Counted from the stretch's first letter, positions 33,511-46,946 are shown. The stretch: 64,000 nucleotides of DNA from Lophius americanus (GCA_037951165.1 JBBDHG010000125.1:1432001-1496000); one strand, 5' to 3'. A program made the numbers and translations. The notes: generated by a model from the letters alone, not told the origin.

Positions 33511-33744
33511 TATTCAAGAAATGCAATATATTTATATTTAACGTAACCCGGTGATGTAGCACTTATTTTGGCGTGTTTCTTTGCATTAGTAGTAATTTAT
33601 TTTTAATCTATTTCCCATTTGTTCAACTTGGATTACTTAACAAACACAGTAACAACAATAATGTCAAACAGTTATGATTGTTTGAACCCCTTCTAGGGTC
33701 TTCTATTTTTGTGATCACGTTTTAGTAAATTGAGTCGACAAAGG

Positions 33745-34070
33745 CTAATTTGGGAAGTCCCAAAAGATCAAGAAGAAAACGCAGGAACTGCGGTCCTCTC
33801 CCACCTCAGCAAAGACCAGAGTTCATGGCTCTACCAATTAAGATAGATAAGGGAGGTGGCGGCATGATGTTGTGGGGATGCTGCTACTTCAGGTCCGATC
33901 ACCAGGAGAAACATGAAATCTGCTCTATACCTGAAAAATCTTAAGGAGAATGGCAGGTCATCGTTCAGTGAGGTGCAGCGAGACAATGAATCCGGGTAAA
34001 AAAAACCTCCACCTCTGAATGGCTCAAAAGAAGAAAGAAAGAAACATTGGGTAAATAAATGTAATTATTG
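33745..34070 (+). pseudogene. Tc1-like transposase fragment
   Basis: 33840-33900 corresponds to the GGGSVMLWGCF-like block (here GGGGMMLWGC). ATGAAATCTGCTCTATACCT then CTTAAGGAGAATGGCAGGTC follows, then GACAATGAATCC (the QxDND block) and ACCTCTGAATGGCTCAAAAG. The order matches the transposase but it is full of deletions and a frameshift. The end at 34030-34050 dissolves into (GAAA)n. Confidence 0.75.
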
Positions 34071-37000
34071 CAAAAATAGAATTATCAGTTTGGTACTAGA
34101 AGGTTTGGTTCATAAAACCTTGAAATTATCGGGCGATGAATCTTCAGACAGGCACAACTTTCTGTGATTTGTCTTCACAAAAAGCAAAAACAGTAGTGAT
34201 AGAGTTCGTACAGGGCCGTTTACACACCAATGATTTTTGCATAACATAGAAAGCTTTTGGCCTTCTGAAAATTAAAATCTTTGAACAGTGAAACCTTTTT
34301 AAAATCCATTACTGTTGAATGGAAACTGTCAAAACACAATCCCTTTGATATTGCGATGAAGAGCCAAACTTCAAAAACAGCTATATACTCAAAAACAGCG
34401 GAGGGCCATCATGTCCGTGTCCAGGTACGAGGAGTTACGCTGTGATTTTCATTTGGAAAAATTAAATTGCCAAACACTGACCTGACATTCACAATACAGG
34501 ATTTTAAATCTTTATACGGATCCACCTGACTGAGGATAATATCACAAAGTTGTTGTATGGAGGATGAACTTTCCAAACACTGAAGGGAAAAATTCGTTTT
34601 TAAAAAAAATATATTATCACGTACGATTTATATTTGACCCCTACGCCCACAGGGCGGCGGCCCCATGAAGCCTCTTTGGTCCAAGCCCTATGGAATAAGA
34701 GCCTGGTCGCCAACAAGCTCCCCTCCCAAATCTGGCTCCAGAAGGATCTACCGGTCTGCCTGCTCTGGTCCGGTGTTATGTCTCCCTTGGTGACAATTCA
34801 CTGGGGTCTTCAGGTCTGACCCCTCCCCTGAGACCAGTCCAGGGGCTAATGCCTCCTGACAACTCAGCTTTCGGGAACACAAACACTAAAAAAAAAAGCC
34901 CTCTTTGTTAATATAGCGATTTTTAGGGAAGTATTTTTAGGGACGAAAGGTATTTAGGAAATACCATTCCTCGCCGGCGGTTGCTACAGTCTGACCACGG
35001 ATAAGCGGTTAGAAATTGGAATGGAATTGAATTATTAGGACCTCAGAGTAATAGCAGTTTTCATGTCAGGTTATGTCATTGTGTCTCCAGTAATATAGGA
35101 ATATTATTTATGTACTCACAGACAAGTACAAAAGTTTATATATTTAAAAATAATATCAGGGTTACTTTTTCATTAATTGGTCACAACCTCTTTGCATATA
35201 GGAGCATTCAATTATGAATTAAAGAGCCTTGACATCCCTGATCGGTCCCTCCATGCTGACTGCTGCGCCTCTCGCTGCCATTGTTTATTGAGTCCGGGTC
35301 AGGAAATACTCACGAGTTGAGCGTGAGTGCATTCAAGGGGATTACTTGCCTAGAAAGAAAAGGACCTCTTCCACAATGGCTGGACCAAGGCCAGGTCTTT
35401 TTAGCCCACAGATCACTTCACATTATTGCCCTTGTCTTTGTGCTGACTGACTTGACTCCAGTTGTTCATAATGTTGAGTATATAAAGCACAGACAACAGA
35501 CAAAGAGTTCATAAGCCTGTCTGCCACAGCCGCCTGCCATCTATAGATGAATCTGGGATCCCTGTCTGGGTTTTTTCCCTCCTGACCTCCTGGACTGTAT
35601 CATATTAACCATGTCACATATTCTTCTGATGTCAACACAATGAAATCTGAGTAAGGGGAAAGACTATTTACGTTCGAAATAATGCCAAAGACGTCTTCAC
35701 AGTTTTCCTATCTCTCCATATTCAGGGTTGTTGAAAGGATGAAATAGAGAAAAGTAACAGATATTGGCACACTAAAGATTATTATAGTGGATTAAAATAT
35801 TTGTAAAAGCCAAAGTACTCCAACTGAGATACTGTAGGAATATGCACCTGAAATAAATTAAAGTCGCAAGATGTTGTTTTCATTTAATTGAGCTGAGGTG
35901 TCGGTTAAAGTCTAAGCACTGCCTTAAAGTATGAGTTGAAGTAGTGCGCCAGCTTTTTAAGAGTTGAAATGTCAAAAGAAAAGCAGACATGCCATTTGAA
36001 GAGATAATCAAAGAGTAAGTGCTGAGAGTAGTAGGAGTATATTCAGAAGCTTTGAGAAAATGAAGTGGAGCGGGCAAAAAAATTGTTTTTTTAACTTTTT
36101 CAAAAGGTGGAGCATGACCTGATATATTTTCTCCCAGTGGTTCTGAAACTTTTGACAAAAGTGTGAATTCATGAAAATGTATTTGCAGCCAAGTAACCCA
36201 TAATCATCACAATCACTTAGGTATATATATAATCACTAGGTATATTTTAAGAATTATAAAACCCAGCAATCATTAATGTTTTTCAGATTTTTAAATACAA
36301 CAGCAGATTCACCTTATTTGTCTCCACATAAACAGTACAACAAGCACTAAGTCAGTAATTATTGCAAAACAAAGTCACTGAGACTATAAATTGTATCTGT
36401 ACATATGCCCTCCTGGATTAGGGCCACAGGGAAATGGATGAATAACATTTATTACATATTTTTCAAATGTTGAAAAGGGATCACCTTTCCTTTTAACAAC
36501 AGACAAGTGACATTTGAGCAGTTTAGAAATTTAAAATTAAATTCTGTCACATTCTTGCTTAAACTTTAAGTACACTGGCCCAACAATTCAAGGTCTATAT
36601 TGTTCTTTTTTTTATTGTGGCCAACAGTGTTCAAACGCACTGCAAACATCTATTTGAAACAATGCATATGATGCAAATAAAGATAACATATTCATCAAGT
36701 TGACAATACACATGCACGCAGCAAATAAAGAAAACATATCCATCAATATCACAATAAGAAAAACGATATGCAAAGGCCACAAGACAACGGCAGTGTTTAT
36801 GAAGGACACTTAATCATGATGCATCCTGTACGTGACACGCTTTTTTATTGCTTCATTTAGTGAATAAAACAGATATAATACACAAACAAGTCATGATATT
36901 TTGCTTAGCCGTGGTAGCTTTGCTTTACTTCGGGGTCATGTACTTTTGTGACTTAGTATAAAACTTTAATCAACATTGCGAAAACAGCAGATAAACATAA

Positions 37001-37229
37001 TGATTCACTTCAGTTGTCCCCATGGCAACGTGTACACAACGGTCAGAATGCCACAAACAAAAGCTTTTAAATTAAGGTGTTGTATCGGTCCATTAAGATG
37101 AAGAGACAGCTGAGTCTTGAAGAAAAGCTCCATGCACGAGTTGAGTTCTGGGTATAGTCAGAAGTGGAAGAATGAGGTCCAGGTTAGAATCAGCTGAAAT
37201 GAGCTTCCTTCATAGGGTAGCTGGGCTCA
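34071..37229. other. Intergenic, no gene recognised
   Basis: Unique AT-rich DNA apart from the block at 35190-35510 (listed). Short runs of A and T. No RNA gene seen. Confidence 0.5.
35190..35510. promoter_or_regulatory. Unique block rich in homeobox/POU-like words (enhancer candidate)
   Basis: TTTGCATATAGG (octamer-like), CAATTATGAATTAAAG (paired AT-rich homeobox-like cores) and CCATTGTTTATTGAG (SOX/FOX-like) lie close together in repeat-free sequence of raised complexity. No coding frame is convincing. This is motif reading only; conservation is untested. Confidence 0.2.
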
Positions 37230-37500
37230 GCTGTAGATATGGTGAGGAGCTTGGACATTTTGAAGTTGAGCTGTGGCTCCTCCGCGTTGAAAGGAGCTAG
37301 TGGATGTTATTCAGGCATCTGATCAGGAAGCCTTCAAGACGCCTCCCTGAGGAGGTTTTCCAGGGACATCCAACTGCTCTCAATCCAGAACTCCCCAGAT
37401 GGATGAGCTGGAGAGCTTTGCTGGGGAGAGGGATGTCTGGAATACCTTTCTCAGGGACAGCTACCTTGACCAATACCCGCAAAAGAATGGAATGGAATAT
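37230..37500 (+). mobile_element. LINE 3' end remnant (GHP-RAL-GRG tail type)
   Basis: One frame reads ..LPEEVFQGHPTALNPELP.. then ..SWRALLGRGMSG.., a tail also seen on the minus strand at 49085-49260. It ends near GAATGGAATGGAAT, a decayed tetranucleotide tail. Confidence 0.55.
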
Positions 37501-40500
37501 TTTCAATGGGAGACGGGTGCACTGCTGGAGAGCCGGACTCTTTTACTCCTGTTGGTGGTGTCATCTTTCTGGATATAAACCGAATCCATTTGACACTAGC
37601 TTGGTTGTTTTTGACTTAAAGACAAGTAATTTAAAGTAACTGTGACTGGCATGTTCTAAGATTTCAGGAAATGTGATATCAACGTTTGAAATGAATGTTG
37701 CCAGTCACCTTGTCTTTTATGTTTCGGAGACAATTTTCATAGTCTGTCCTGTAATACTAAGTGATGAAGGAGATCTTTGTCTACATTGTTTTGCAGACTG
37801 TCTGCTCAAGATTCCTCTGGTTATTGTCTTCAGTGAGAACAATGCCTCTTCCTCCTACAGCGTTGATTCAACTCTGATGATGTATTGTCCTGGCCAATGG
37901 TCGTCGCGTGCGATAGACAATGTGACAAACACTCCAAGATCTCTGGCTCCAGGTCTCTCCAACCGCAGACAGGAAGGACTGTGACCTTTGAGCGGAGTCC
38001 AGGAAACATTGGAAATTCTAAATGGTGGGACATTTTTGATCTTTTAAGTATTAGTAATGGAACTTTACATAAACAAACAGTTCTATATCAAAACTTTGGC
38101 CTCTCTTCATTCAGGATGACTATTTGATACATACTTGTGCCGATATTCTAGGAAGTGTGAAATGTATTATTAAATGTTATATTAAATTATTTTCTATGCA
38201 TACAAGTATATATTCATATTGTATAATGACAAAAACACTTATTTAGCTCCTTTATAGTTTGCCCAACTCTATAGGCATTGTGGTGTTGGCCTGACTTTTC
38301 CACTGCTGCGATCCAAACTCATGCATCTCAGAAACTATTTGACGGAATGTTCTTCCATTATTCAGACGTGACAACCCTCACAAGATATGTTGTTATTTGT
38401 TGAACCTCAGATTTTTATTCTAGTGCAACCATCAGACATTTTTTATCTAATTTTTAATTATTTAATTAATTATTTTGTTAAATATAATTGATTTTTTATT
38501 TTATTTTCAGTTAACAAAGTGGTTCAATACACAATACATTTAACATAAAGTAAACAAATTCAAATTTTTGAGAAGAAGAAAGAAACAGAAGAGAAAGAAA
38601 AATGTCACAACGGTCGAGTTGCAACCAGTTTAGCCAACTACAACTCTTAACAAAGCAAACATCAAATTCACTTAACTTCACGGGTCCTAGGAAACTAGGT
38701 TGAATAATTGCAGCTCTGTAGCAATAAAACACATTTTTCAGCTGTGGTACTTAGCCAGGCCCCTGTAGCTACTGCCAGCCGTCCCCCGACTCTTCGTGAG
38801 CAGCTGGGAAAAGTCTTTCACCAAACACACACACTCTTATCTTCATCCATACCTCCTTCGTACATCACTTTTGCCCCCTTCTCCTCTTCATCCCATCCTC
38901 ATAGGTTCAATTCATCTTTCATTCAAATCGAGATTAAAAGCATAATCATGCAAACACTGAATTTGGTAATGTAGAAAGGCATTCATAATCAATCCAAAAA
39001 GACCAAAACCATCAATCATCTTATCAAGTTAAAGGCTAATATATGCTTTAGACAAGAAACAAGCATCACTAACTCAGATATCTCAAAATTTGACAATTCA
39101 CCAAAGTATTCTCATCAACTTTTTGTAAAAAAAAAGTCAACATTTTTATAAGTAAAAACTTCAACACAGCTGTCAACATAATTAACACATTTATTCAACA
39201 CCAAGCAGTCACAATAACTAACATTTATGAAGACCCATCCCATTGAAAGTCTGTACATTTTAACAATGTCTACCTTCATTATTGCTGCCGTTCACTGTCT
39301 CAAAGCGTTTCGCAACCTTTACTTGAAAAGTTGTCAAGTTGAGTGCAAATTCAGTTTTTATAAAAACAAACCATTTTAAAAGTATATAAGTGGTATTGAC
39401 ATGATTAAAACTGAAATGTCTTTGTGTTTGTCGCTATGAGGCAAGTTTCAAAGGATTAAGGTTTAAAAGCTTTACAATACATTTGGTACCAATGAGCTCT
39501 AAGACTATAAGTGGTAGCAAACATATGATCAATCTGTGTTCTTCTGAGGGGGTTATTTATGAAATGTATCCCCTTTTAAGGGGTTCTCGGCCACCAAAAA
39601 TATGAGAAGCAGTGCTTCCCACATTAGTTGTTATTTCCCATAACAGCCAAAAGGAGGCAGCATCATCTTCCTCATTTAGTCTGCCCAGCAATGGAGCTGC
39701 ATCACCCAATGGGATTCCTGCAGTGATTCATCCTAAGAGCCTCTGGGACTGAGTTAAGAGAGCCCATCACTCATTTAGCCAGCCGATATCACATCCTAGC
39801 AGCCATGATCCCCTTTAAGTGAAGGCATTAACCTTATATTCACTTGTGGCAGAGTGAGTGATGGCCTGCTCCCACATCAGAAACATCTCACATGGCTCAG
39901 GTATGGATCGGAAGAACGATTGGGTAAATGAAAAGGGAAAATGGTCTGCAGGTTTTTTATTTTTAGCTTAATGTTTAGATTTAACATCATCTATCCACAC
40001 AGTGTTGCACACATCACACACAAGAGACACTCACATCCACGTGCAGAGGGTGTTTTCATCAGATACTGCAGGTGACTGACAGGTTATTATCCCTCTGTCT
40101 GTCAGTGCTTTATCTACAGCGCTTTTGATCCTGTGCAGGGTTCCAGCGGGACTCAACGCTGTCAAAGCTCACACTAGTAGAGATGCAGTGTTCTCCTGGA
40201 CCAGATACCAGGACTGCAGGGACAGACAATCATTAATACTCACTAACACCTAAAGGCAGTTTTAGAATTGCCATTTTCAAGACATTCGTGTCTTTTTATC
40301 ACAGGAGGAACCTTGCAAGGAACTTACCAAGGCAAAAGAAGACATGAAAAAAGACAGAAAAAAAAAGTAAAATGGAAAACTGGAAATTGTTGGCCTCAAT
40401 ATTATTTGAACGTAAACCGCACAAAACATATTTAACTGAACCATAAACTATGTCAAATGACATAGCAACAATCTCTCTTCTTTAGAGATAGATATCTGCA

Positions 40501-40534
40501 GGGACTGTCCTCCTTTAGCTGACATGTTTGTAAT
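37501..40534. other. Intergenic, no gene recognised
   Basis: No gene. 39590-39910 is repeat-free and more GC-balanced than its neighbours and might be conserved non-coding sequence. The rest is AT-rich. Confidence 0.45.
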
Positions 40535-40690
40535 TCTTAAATCAGCTGTAGCTCAGGAGGTACTGCGCTTGACCACTTATCAGGAAAAACACTGAACCCC
40601 TAGTTGCTCCTGATGACGGCTCAACTGGTGAGACGACGATCGATGCACTTTGAATCGATGAGCAGACCAGAAAGGTGCTTTTTAAGTTGA
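40535..40690 (+). mobile_element. Diverged tRNA-type SINE
   Basis: AGCTGTAGCTCAGGAGGTAC (A-box-like), then ACACTGAACCCCTAGTTGCT and CTGATGACGGCTCAACTGGT. No B box survives. Confidence 0.55.
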
Positions 40691-42101
40691 TTCCAAATAG
40701 CATGTAAAATTCAAAAGAAGTTAAGTTTGTAAAATTTTAAGGTTTCAGAATATGGAAGTTAAAAATTCTGACAAAACATGATGAAAACGTTCTGTACGTC
40801 ATTTTATTTAAAATGTAAGATCCTGAGTCTTGTTTTTAATCCATATAAGGTTTTGGATATCATTAGTCATCATTAGTGTTGTTGATGTATACCTTTCTTT
40901 TTATTTTTATCATAGCGATCCATTTTTTTTAACTACTCTTATAGCCTGATTATAGACCTTGTTTTTATCTTTTCAATTCAAATGACGCTGTAAATTTGTG
41001 TAATTGTATTTATTAACTTTTTCTGTTAGAACATAGAACAATTATAATCCAACAAATTAGGCATACATTTCAACCATTTTACACTGAATGATACACCAAA
41101 CCTTACAAATTAAAGATGGATAAAAACAAATACCAATAAATATTACATACATAAGAATAGAAAAAATATTTAATAAAATAAAACACGTTAAATTAAGTTT
41201 AAAATAAGAATACATTAATAAAGTGTTTTTCGGAACTTATAATATTGAGATATTATTAGTAGTAAGTAAAGTGGGAAGTATCTCCATTCTTATTAGAAGT
41301 GTTTATGCAACTGAAGTTCTCAATGTAAGGTTTGTCCTTCTGTTTTTTTCAGACAAAACCTAATCTGCTCCAGTTCCAACTGTTTCACATTCTCTTTCAT
41401 CAAATATTAGTGATGCCTTTTTTTTCAGTTGAGCAAAATCAAATCTCATGTCAACTGACTGATGAATGGTTTCCTATTACGCTCTGTATTATTTATGATT
41501 TGATGGCTACTTATAATTCCTAGATCTGCCATCAGGGGGTCTAAATCGACAGCTTTATGCGGAATCCTTGTCAGTGTTCCTGAGATGTTTCTCCAGCAAC
41601 TCCAGATGTTTCTCCAGCATAAAGGCTGTGTTGATGCTTTCACAGCTTTCACAAAAATAATCTATGTTTGGAAAGAAGTTATTGAGCTTTTCTTCTGACT
41701 GGTGTAGATTATGTCATATTTTAGTAATGAGAAGTGGTGAAATCTTATTAATCTGTTCTAGAGCGGTCTGCCTTTGATCCTTCGCAATTTCCCCTCCCAA
41801 ATCATCTTGCCATTAACTTGCAATTATTTCTTAGAATAACTCATTTTTGACTGTCATCCCTTTTTATACAGTTCCCAGAGAGATCAGTGATTCCGTTTGT
41901 GCAAGACAGTGTGGATCCATATAAAGAATCAATATCTGAGAACTGGCTCCCGTCAGTATTAGAACTGTTTTTAAGATACTCATATTGATTTTTGAATCAT
42001 TGCACGCTCTGGCAATGATTGAATGATCCTATCATACCCCGAATCCCGAGGTGTTCGCGACATGCCTGGAAACTGTCTAACGGTCGTCCAAGGCATTATA
42101 G
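40691..42101. other. Intergenic AT-rich stretch
   Basis: No gene. A direct repeat AGATGTTTCTCCAGCA occurs twice at about 41583-41620. Confidence 0.5.
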
Positions 42102-43560
42102 TCAAATGCACCAACTGAGCATCCTCTTCTGATCGGAGAACCAATCAAACCATGACTGAACTATGATTTGAACCACTTTTATCTGCATTGTCATTCTATC
42201 AGTCACTCTCCAGAGCTCCTGACCATAGGTGAGGGTTAGAATGTGGATCTTCTTCTTTCCGCTGTCCTCTGCATCTTCCTCTGTCACACCGATCAACTTC
42301 ATGTCGTCTTTCAACACATCCAGAAAATTCTTCTTTGAACTTCTATCCAACTCCAGACTTTGTCATTCAATAACACAATACCTCCCTCGGCAATCTGTCA
42401 TACGTTTTCTCTAAATCCACATAGACACAATGCAACTCCTCCTGGCATTGTCTATACTTCTCCATTAGCACTCTCAAAGCAAACACCACGTCTGGCATGA
42501 ATCTCTCTTGGCATGAAACCATAATGCTGTTTACAAATCGTCATCTCTTTTCTTAACCTAGTTTTTCTACTCACTGTGTTGCTACAGCTCTGCTCTGCTC
42601 AGTTTACATCACCTTTCTTGTTCAGCACCAGCGCACTTTCCCTCCATACATCAGACACCTTTTTACTTCCATAGTTAGTGTTGAATGATTTAGTAATTCT
42701 TCGCTGCCCCTTCTGCTAGTATCAGCCCCGGAATTTCATCGGGACCAAAGGGCTTTTGTCATCCTCTTCCGAGCTGCTCTCACTTCATCCTTAATAGTTC
42801 TTTGAATTTCCTGATTTACATTTCTCCATCTCTAATTTTTCTTCATTCATCAGTTCTCCAAAGTACTCCCTTCATCTTGATTTCACACTATCCTCACTTA
42901 ATATGACATTTCCCTGTCAATCCTTAATCTCCGTAACCTGCTGCACATCCTTCCCATCTTGATCCCGCCACCACAGCAATCGGTTCAATTCCGTTTCTCC
43001 TCCCTATTTAGCCTTTACTACCTCACCTATTCACCTTAACCTTGTTTCTCTTTGTATTCCTACCCTTTTTGTCCATCTCTCTTCTTTGCTAACCTTTTTC
43101 CTGAATATACTCTTCTGAACCTCCTCATTCCACTATCAAGTCCCTTTACCTTCTTTCCTCTGTCCAGATAGTACAGTAAGTACATTCAAACCTGTCTTTT
43201 TTATTACTTTTGCTGTAGTTACCAGGTCATACGACAGTTCTTCACCACCAAAAAGCTGTGTGGCTAAGTTTTCCCCTGTCACCAACTTGCAAACTCAATT
43301 CTCTTTCAGATTGCTTCTTCTGCAAAGGATGTAACCCAAATGTGTGCTCCAACCCTTTCTATCCTTGTGCAAATCTACCAATATCTGTCCTTCCACACTC
43401 CGGTCCTTAACACCATACCAGCCCATCAATTCCTCTGTTCTCTTCACCTACAAATCCATTGAGGGCCGCTCCAACCAACACTTATTCTCCTCTGGGAATT
43501 CTCTCCATCTCTTCTTCCAACTCACTCCAGAAATTCACTTTCTTTTTCATCTCACAATCA
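42102..43560 (-). pseudogene. LINE reverse-transcriptase fragment, decayed, minus strand
   Basis: The minus strand carries several reverse-transcriptase blocks in order. Near 42790-42720 is KRMTKALWSR..NSGADTS, like the K-x-G-x-D-x-I-P block of RT domain 1. Near 42500-42370 is FALRVLMEKYRQCQEELHCV then VDLEKTYDRLPREVL, which is RT motif A with the catalytic Asp in VDLEK. Stops and frameshifts are common. At 42350-42102 the C-terminal words LDVLKDDMKLIGVTEEDAED come before LTYGQELWRVTDRM. In intact relatives the latter comes first, so the left end is rearranged. It is probably RTE-like, the same family as 33110-33510. Confidence 0.65.
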
Positions 43561-43599
43561 AACACTTCACAACACAATGGAGAACCTACAGGGATAATT

Positions 43600-44830
43600 G
43601 TTGGAGTCAATCAATAAATCAATCTTTATTTATATAGCGCCAATTCACAACAACAGTTTCAAGGTGCTTTCCAGAAAGAGCAGGTCTAGACCAAACTCTT
43701 TATATAATTATCTACAGAAACCCAACAAATTCCTCCTTTTAAGATAAGATAAGATACACCTTTATTAGTCCCACAACGGGGGATACAGCAGGGTTACAGC
43801 AGCAAGAGCTTATTACAGAACGGGCAGAAACCTCATGCAGATCCAAGCCTCAGGGTGGACGGCCTACTGCCATGACTGGTTGGGTTTGAAAAGAGAGAGA
43901 CAGAGAGAGAGAAAAGCAATGATATCATCTTATGCTAATCCACTTCCCTCTGCTTCTCCAGTGTCGGGCCTTGGCAGCAGTAGTGATCCCAGGCTGATAA
44001 TAACAATAATAGTAATATAACATTTAGCAATAGCTTATGGGGAAATACTATACAATAATAATAATAATAATAACAATTGTAATCATCGTCATGATCATCT
44101 TGTAATCAGTGGACATCGAGCAGGTCAACCAACCATGTGACCTTACAGGGTGACAAAGCACAAAGCACAAGTTAGTAACATTTAATAATCCAGTGAAATG
44201 CATTACTCCAGTAACATGCATTAATCCAGTAACATGCATTAATCCAGTAACATGCATTAATCCAGTAACATGCATTAAATTGAGTGGGATGTATAAAGAG
44301 GGACAGTGAGAGAGGAAGAGAGAAAAGCTCAGCGCATCATGGGAGATCCCCTAGCAGTCTAAACCTATAGCAGCATAGCTAAGAGCTAGCTTATGACAGC
44401 GTTAATTATAAGCTTTACCTTAAAGATTTTAAGACTACTTTTAAATGTAGAGGGTTTGGGAGATGGTTCCACAGGAGAGGAGCCTGATAGTTGAAAGCTC
44501 TGGCTCCCATTCTACTTCTGGAGACTCTAGGTACTACAAGTAACCCTGCATGCTGGGAGCGCAGTGCTCTGGCTGGATAATATGGGACTATGAGCTCCTC
44601 GGTTACGTTGGTGCTTGACCGTTAAGGGCTTTGTACCTGAGCAGAAGGATTTTGAATTTGATTCTAGATTTTACAGTGAGCCCATGAAGGGAAGCTAATA
44701 CAGGAGAGATATGTTCTCTTAACCTGGTTCTGGTCAACACCCGTTCAGCAGCGTTCTGGATCAGCTGGACGGGCTTTAGAGACTTATTGGGACTGCCTGC
44801 TAGTAGGGCAGTACAGTAGGAGTCAGATAC
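43600..44830 (-). repeat. Teleost interspersed repeat with (GATT)n tail, interrupted
   Basis: The left end CAATCAATAAATCAATCTTT then ATTTATATAGCGCCAATTCA is the reverse of an AATAAAGATTGATTG-type 3' tail. 43630-43730 (TTTCAAGGTGCTTTCCAGAA..) and 44440-44830 (GTTCCACAGGAGAGGAGCCT, AGCAGCGTTCTGGATCAGCT) are body parts known from many fish copies. At 43738-43800 an (AAGAT)n-tailed LINE end (ACACCTTTATTAGTCCCACA) is inserted. The minisatellite at 44187-44276 lies inside. Confidence 0.6.
44187..44276. repeat. 18-bp minisatellite, 5 units
   Basis: The unit is AATCCAGTAACATGCATT. Units 3-5 are identical; units 1 and 2 carry 2 and 1 changes. On the minus strand it translates as a repeated MHVTGL, which is not evidence for a protein. 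Confidence 0.97.
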
Positions 44831-45481
44831 AACCCAGGACAGCTGATTGTCTGATTGTCTTTGAGTACTATTTTGACGTAGATAGAAATGCAGAAATGTA
44901 ATTCATCCTTAGATGAAATGTAAGTCTTTTTCCTTCTCTTCACTCTGGTAGAATTCTGTGTGTCCTTTCTTGTCAGACGGACAAAGGCAGTTTGTTGCCA
45001 TGATAAGAACATCAGATGTGATGTGTATGTTTGATGAGACGACAGTGGCACACTGTGAGTAATTTGGATGCTTTTCAGATTAAAAGATTTACTCCTTCAT
45101 CCGCTCTGCAGCTCTGTTACGTAACATGTTCACATCAGTTTGCTGCAAAGTGTGCTGTAGTTTCTTGATCCAAATGAGATGTGCTATAAACAAGCTTCGT
45201 CCTTATTAATAATAAATTCCCACTGTGGAAACGTTTGTCCTCTGTGCTTTTCAGAACCTCCACAGCCTACGAGAACAGTTATGTAACACCAGGGGCAGGT
45301 GGTGCATGGATGGAGAAACCTCTGAAGGAGGAGGAGGGCAAGATGAAGGCAAGTTTTAAAGTGTAAAGTATAAATCTGTAAACTTATAAAATTCAGAAAA
45401 GTGCGAGAAACCCTGGTTCATGGTGATAATGAAAATATACACCCTAGATAGCTTCAATTTCAATCCATCATAAAAATTTAT

Positions 45482-45513
<32 letters not shown>

Positions 45514-46946
45514 CGAACAACAAAAAGGATTTTGGCGTTAACTAACACCATTAGATATTTTATGTTTGTAACTTAAAATGACAGCCATGAACAGATTATG
45601 AGACAGAGTCGAAGCTAAATACTCTCTACAAAGCAGCAAGTCACAAAGACAGTACCAGCCCCAAAGGCCTCTTGTGTCGTCATTTTGTATAATTGTTTAG
45701 CATATTTCTGTCTTTGTTTTCTTGTCTTTCTGTGCTTCTTTGCAGCCATTTGGTACTTTTTTTTGCAGATGCTTTGTGCTTCTCTGCATTCACTTTGCTT
45801 CTTCTCAATCATTCTGGGCCTTCTGGCATTTTGTGATTATTCCTGCTGTATTTGAAGTTCCTGGGAGTGCTCAGTATTTCCTTCATGGTACTCAAATCAA
45901 TCAAACCAGCTACTCATCCCTGTCTGCAGGACTGTTTGTCAACCCTATGGCTCTGCGTATGTGTAGAAAGTAGCGAGTAGTAAAACGCTACGCATAGGGA
46001 GGATGGCATTCTTTAACATAAAGACGACAATGCTCGACCCCTATCAGGTCCCCTGCAGACCTGCCCGCCCAGATTTCAGCCTTCCTGCCAAACCTGGGCC
46101 CTGACATTTTGATGGAGCACACAGTGTCTGTGGCAGCAACAATTCACCGCTGAGATGCCGCCACTGATTTCGGCTTTGTCTGCCACTCTGTGACGTTCGC
46201 TCAGCGAGGGGAGTTAAAGGGGTGTTTTCAAGACAGCTATTACTCTCAGTCTGCTGGCTCAGACGCTGACCTTTCCAACTGCGTTGATTTGGAAGTAAAT
46301 GCTGATTAGTGCATTTGTTCTGAGCAGGAATGTGACTGTGATGTGCTGGCAGGTGTGAAGTGAGCCTACAGCTTGTAGAACACTGGACGAGAGAGTTTCA
46401 GGCAGGTGTAGCCTTATGTAATAAACACAATGCTGGGTTTGTGCTGACTGCAGTCTCTTAAAATAGAGACTATGCACCAAATCTGATCAGCTCCTCTCAG
46501 AGGCGGCATAAGGAGGAGATTGAGTTTACTTAACTGTGGCCGTGCTGTAATGATGTGAGGAGAAACTCTTTATTTTCTGAGTTAGTCACGTGATCACAGA
46601 TCTTTGGGTGCAGGTATTTCCAAATTCACATTATTTGCAAGTATGATCACTGATAGGCAACATTTCAATAAAATAAAATGTCTATCCAAAAATCTCCATT
46701 TTTTTTTTTTCCAGTTTAGACTTTGAGACTCAATTGTATTAAGAATGTGTTAGAAATTGGGGACTTGATTTTTGAAAAACAGGCACTGACCAGTTGGTGT
46801 GTTGGTGTTTTTTTGGAGGGGATATAAGACACAGGTACTGTCCATTGGCATTATGGGAAATGCAGAATGAGTTGCTGTATTCATATTAACTATTCAGTTT
46901 TCTAAATAAGTATTAATAAAATAAGTATATGTAAGTAATAAAATAA
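44831..46946. other. Intergenic; one splice-flanked candidate segment
   Basis: No recognised gene. It contains the candidate exon at 45255-45348 (separate entry) and (TA)n at 45486-45512. 46020-46250 is GC-balanced, repeat-free and possibly conserved. Confidence 0.4.
45255..45348 (+). other. Candidate exon with GC-AG type donor
   Basis: A pyrimidine-rich tract ending TGTGCTTTTCAG precedes 45255, and AAG|GCAAGT (the consensus for rare GC donors) follows 45348. Two frames are open across 94 nt; one reads ..TSTAYENSYVTPGAGG.., the other ..NLHSLREQLCNTRG... I recognise neither and find no partner exon, so this is a weak candidate. Confidence 0.15.

Noticed and set aside
33014..33562. 182-codon minus-strand frame
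   Set aside because: It lies opposite the LINE fragment at 33110-33510 and is its shadow.
44048..44275. Protein with MHVTGL repeats
   Set aside because: Translation of the 18-bp minisatellite on the minus strand.
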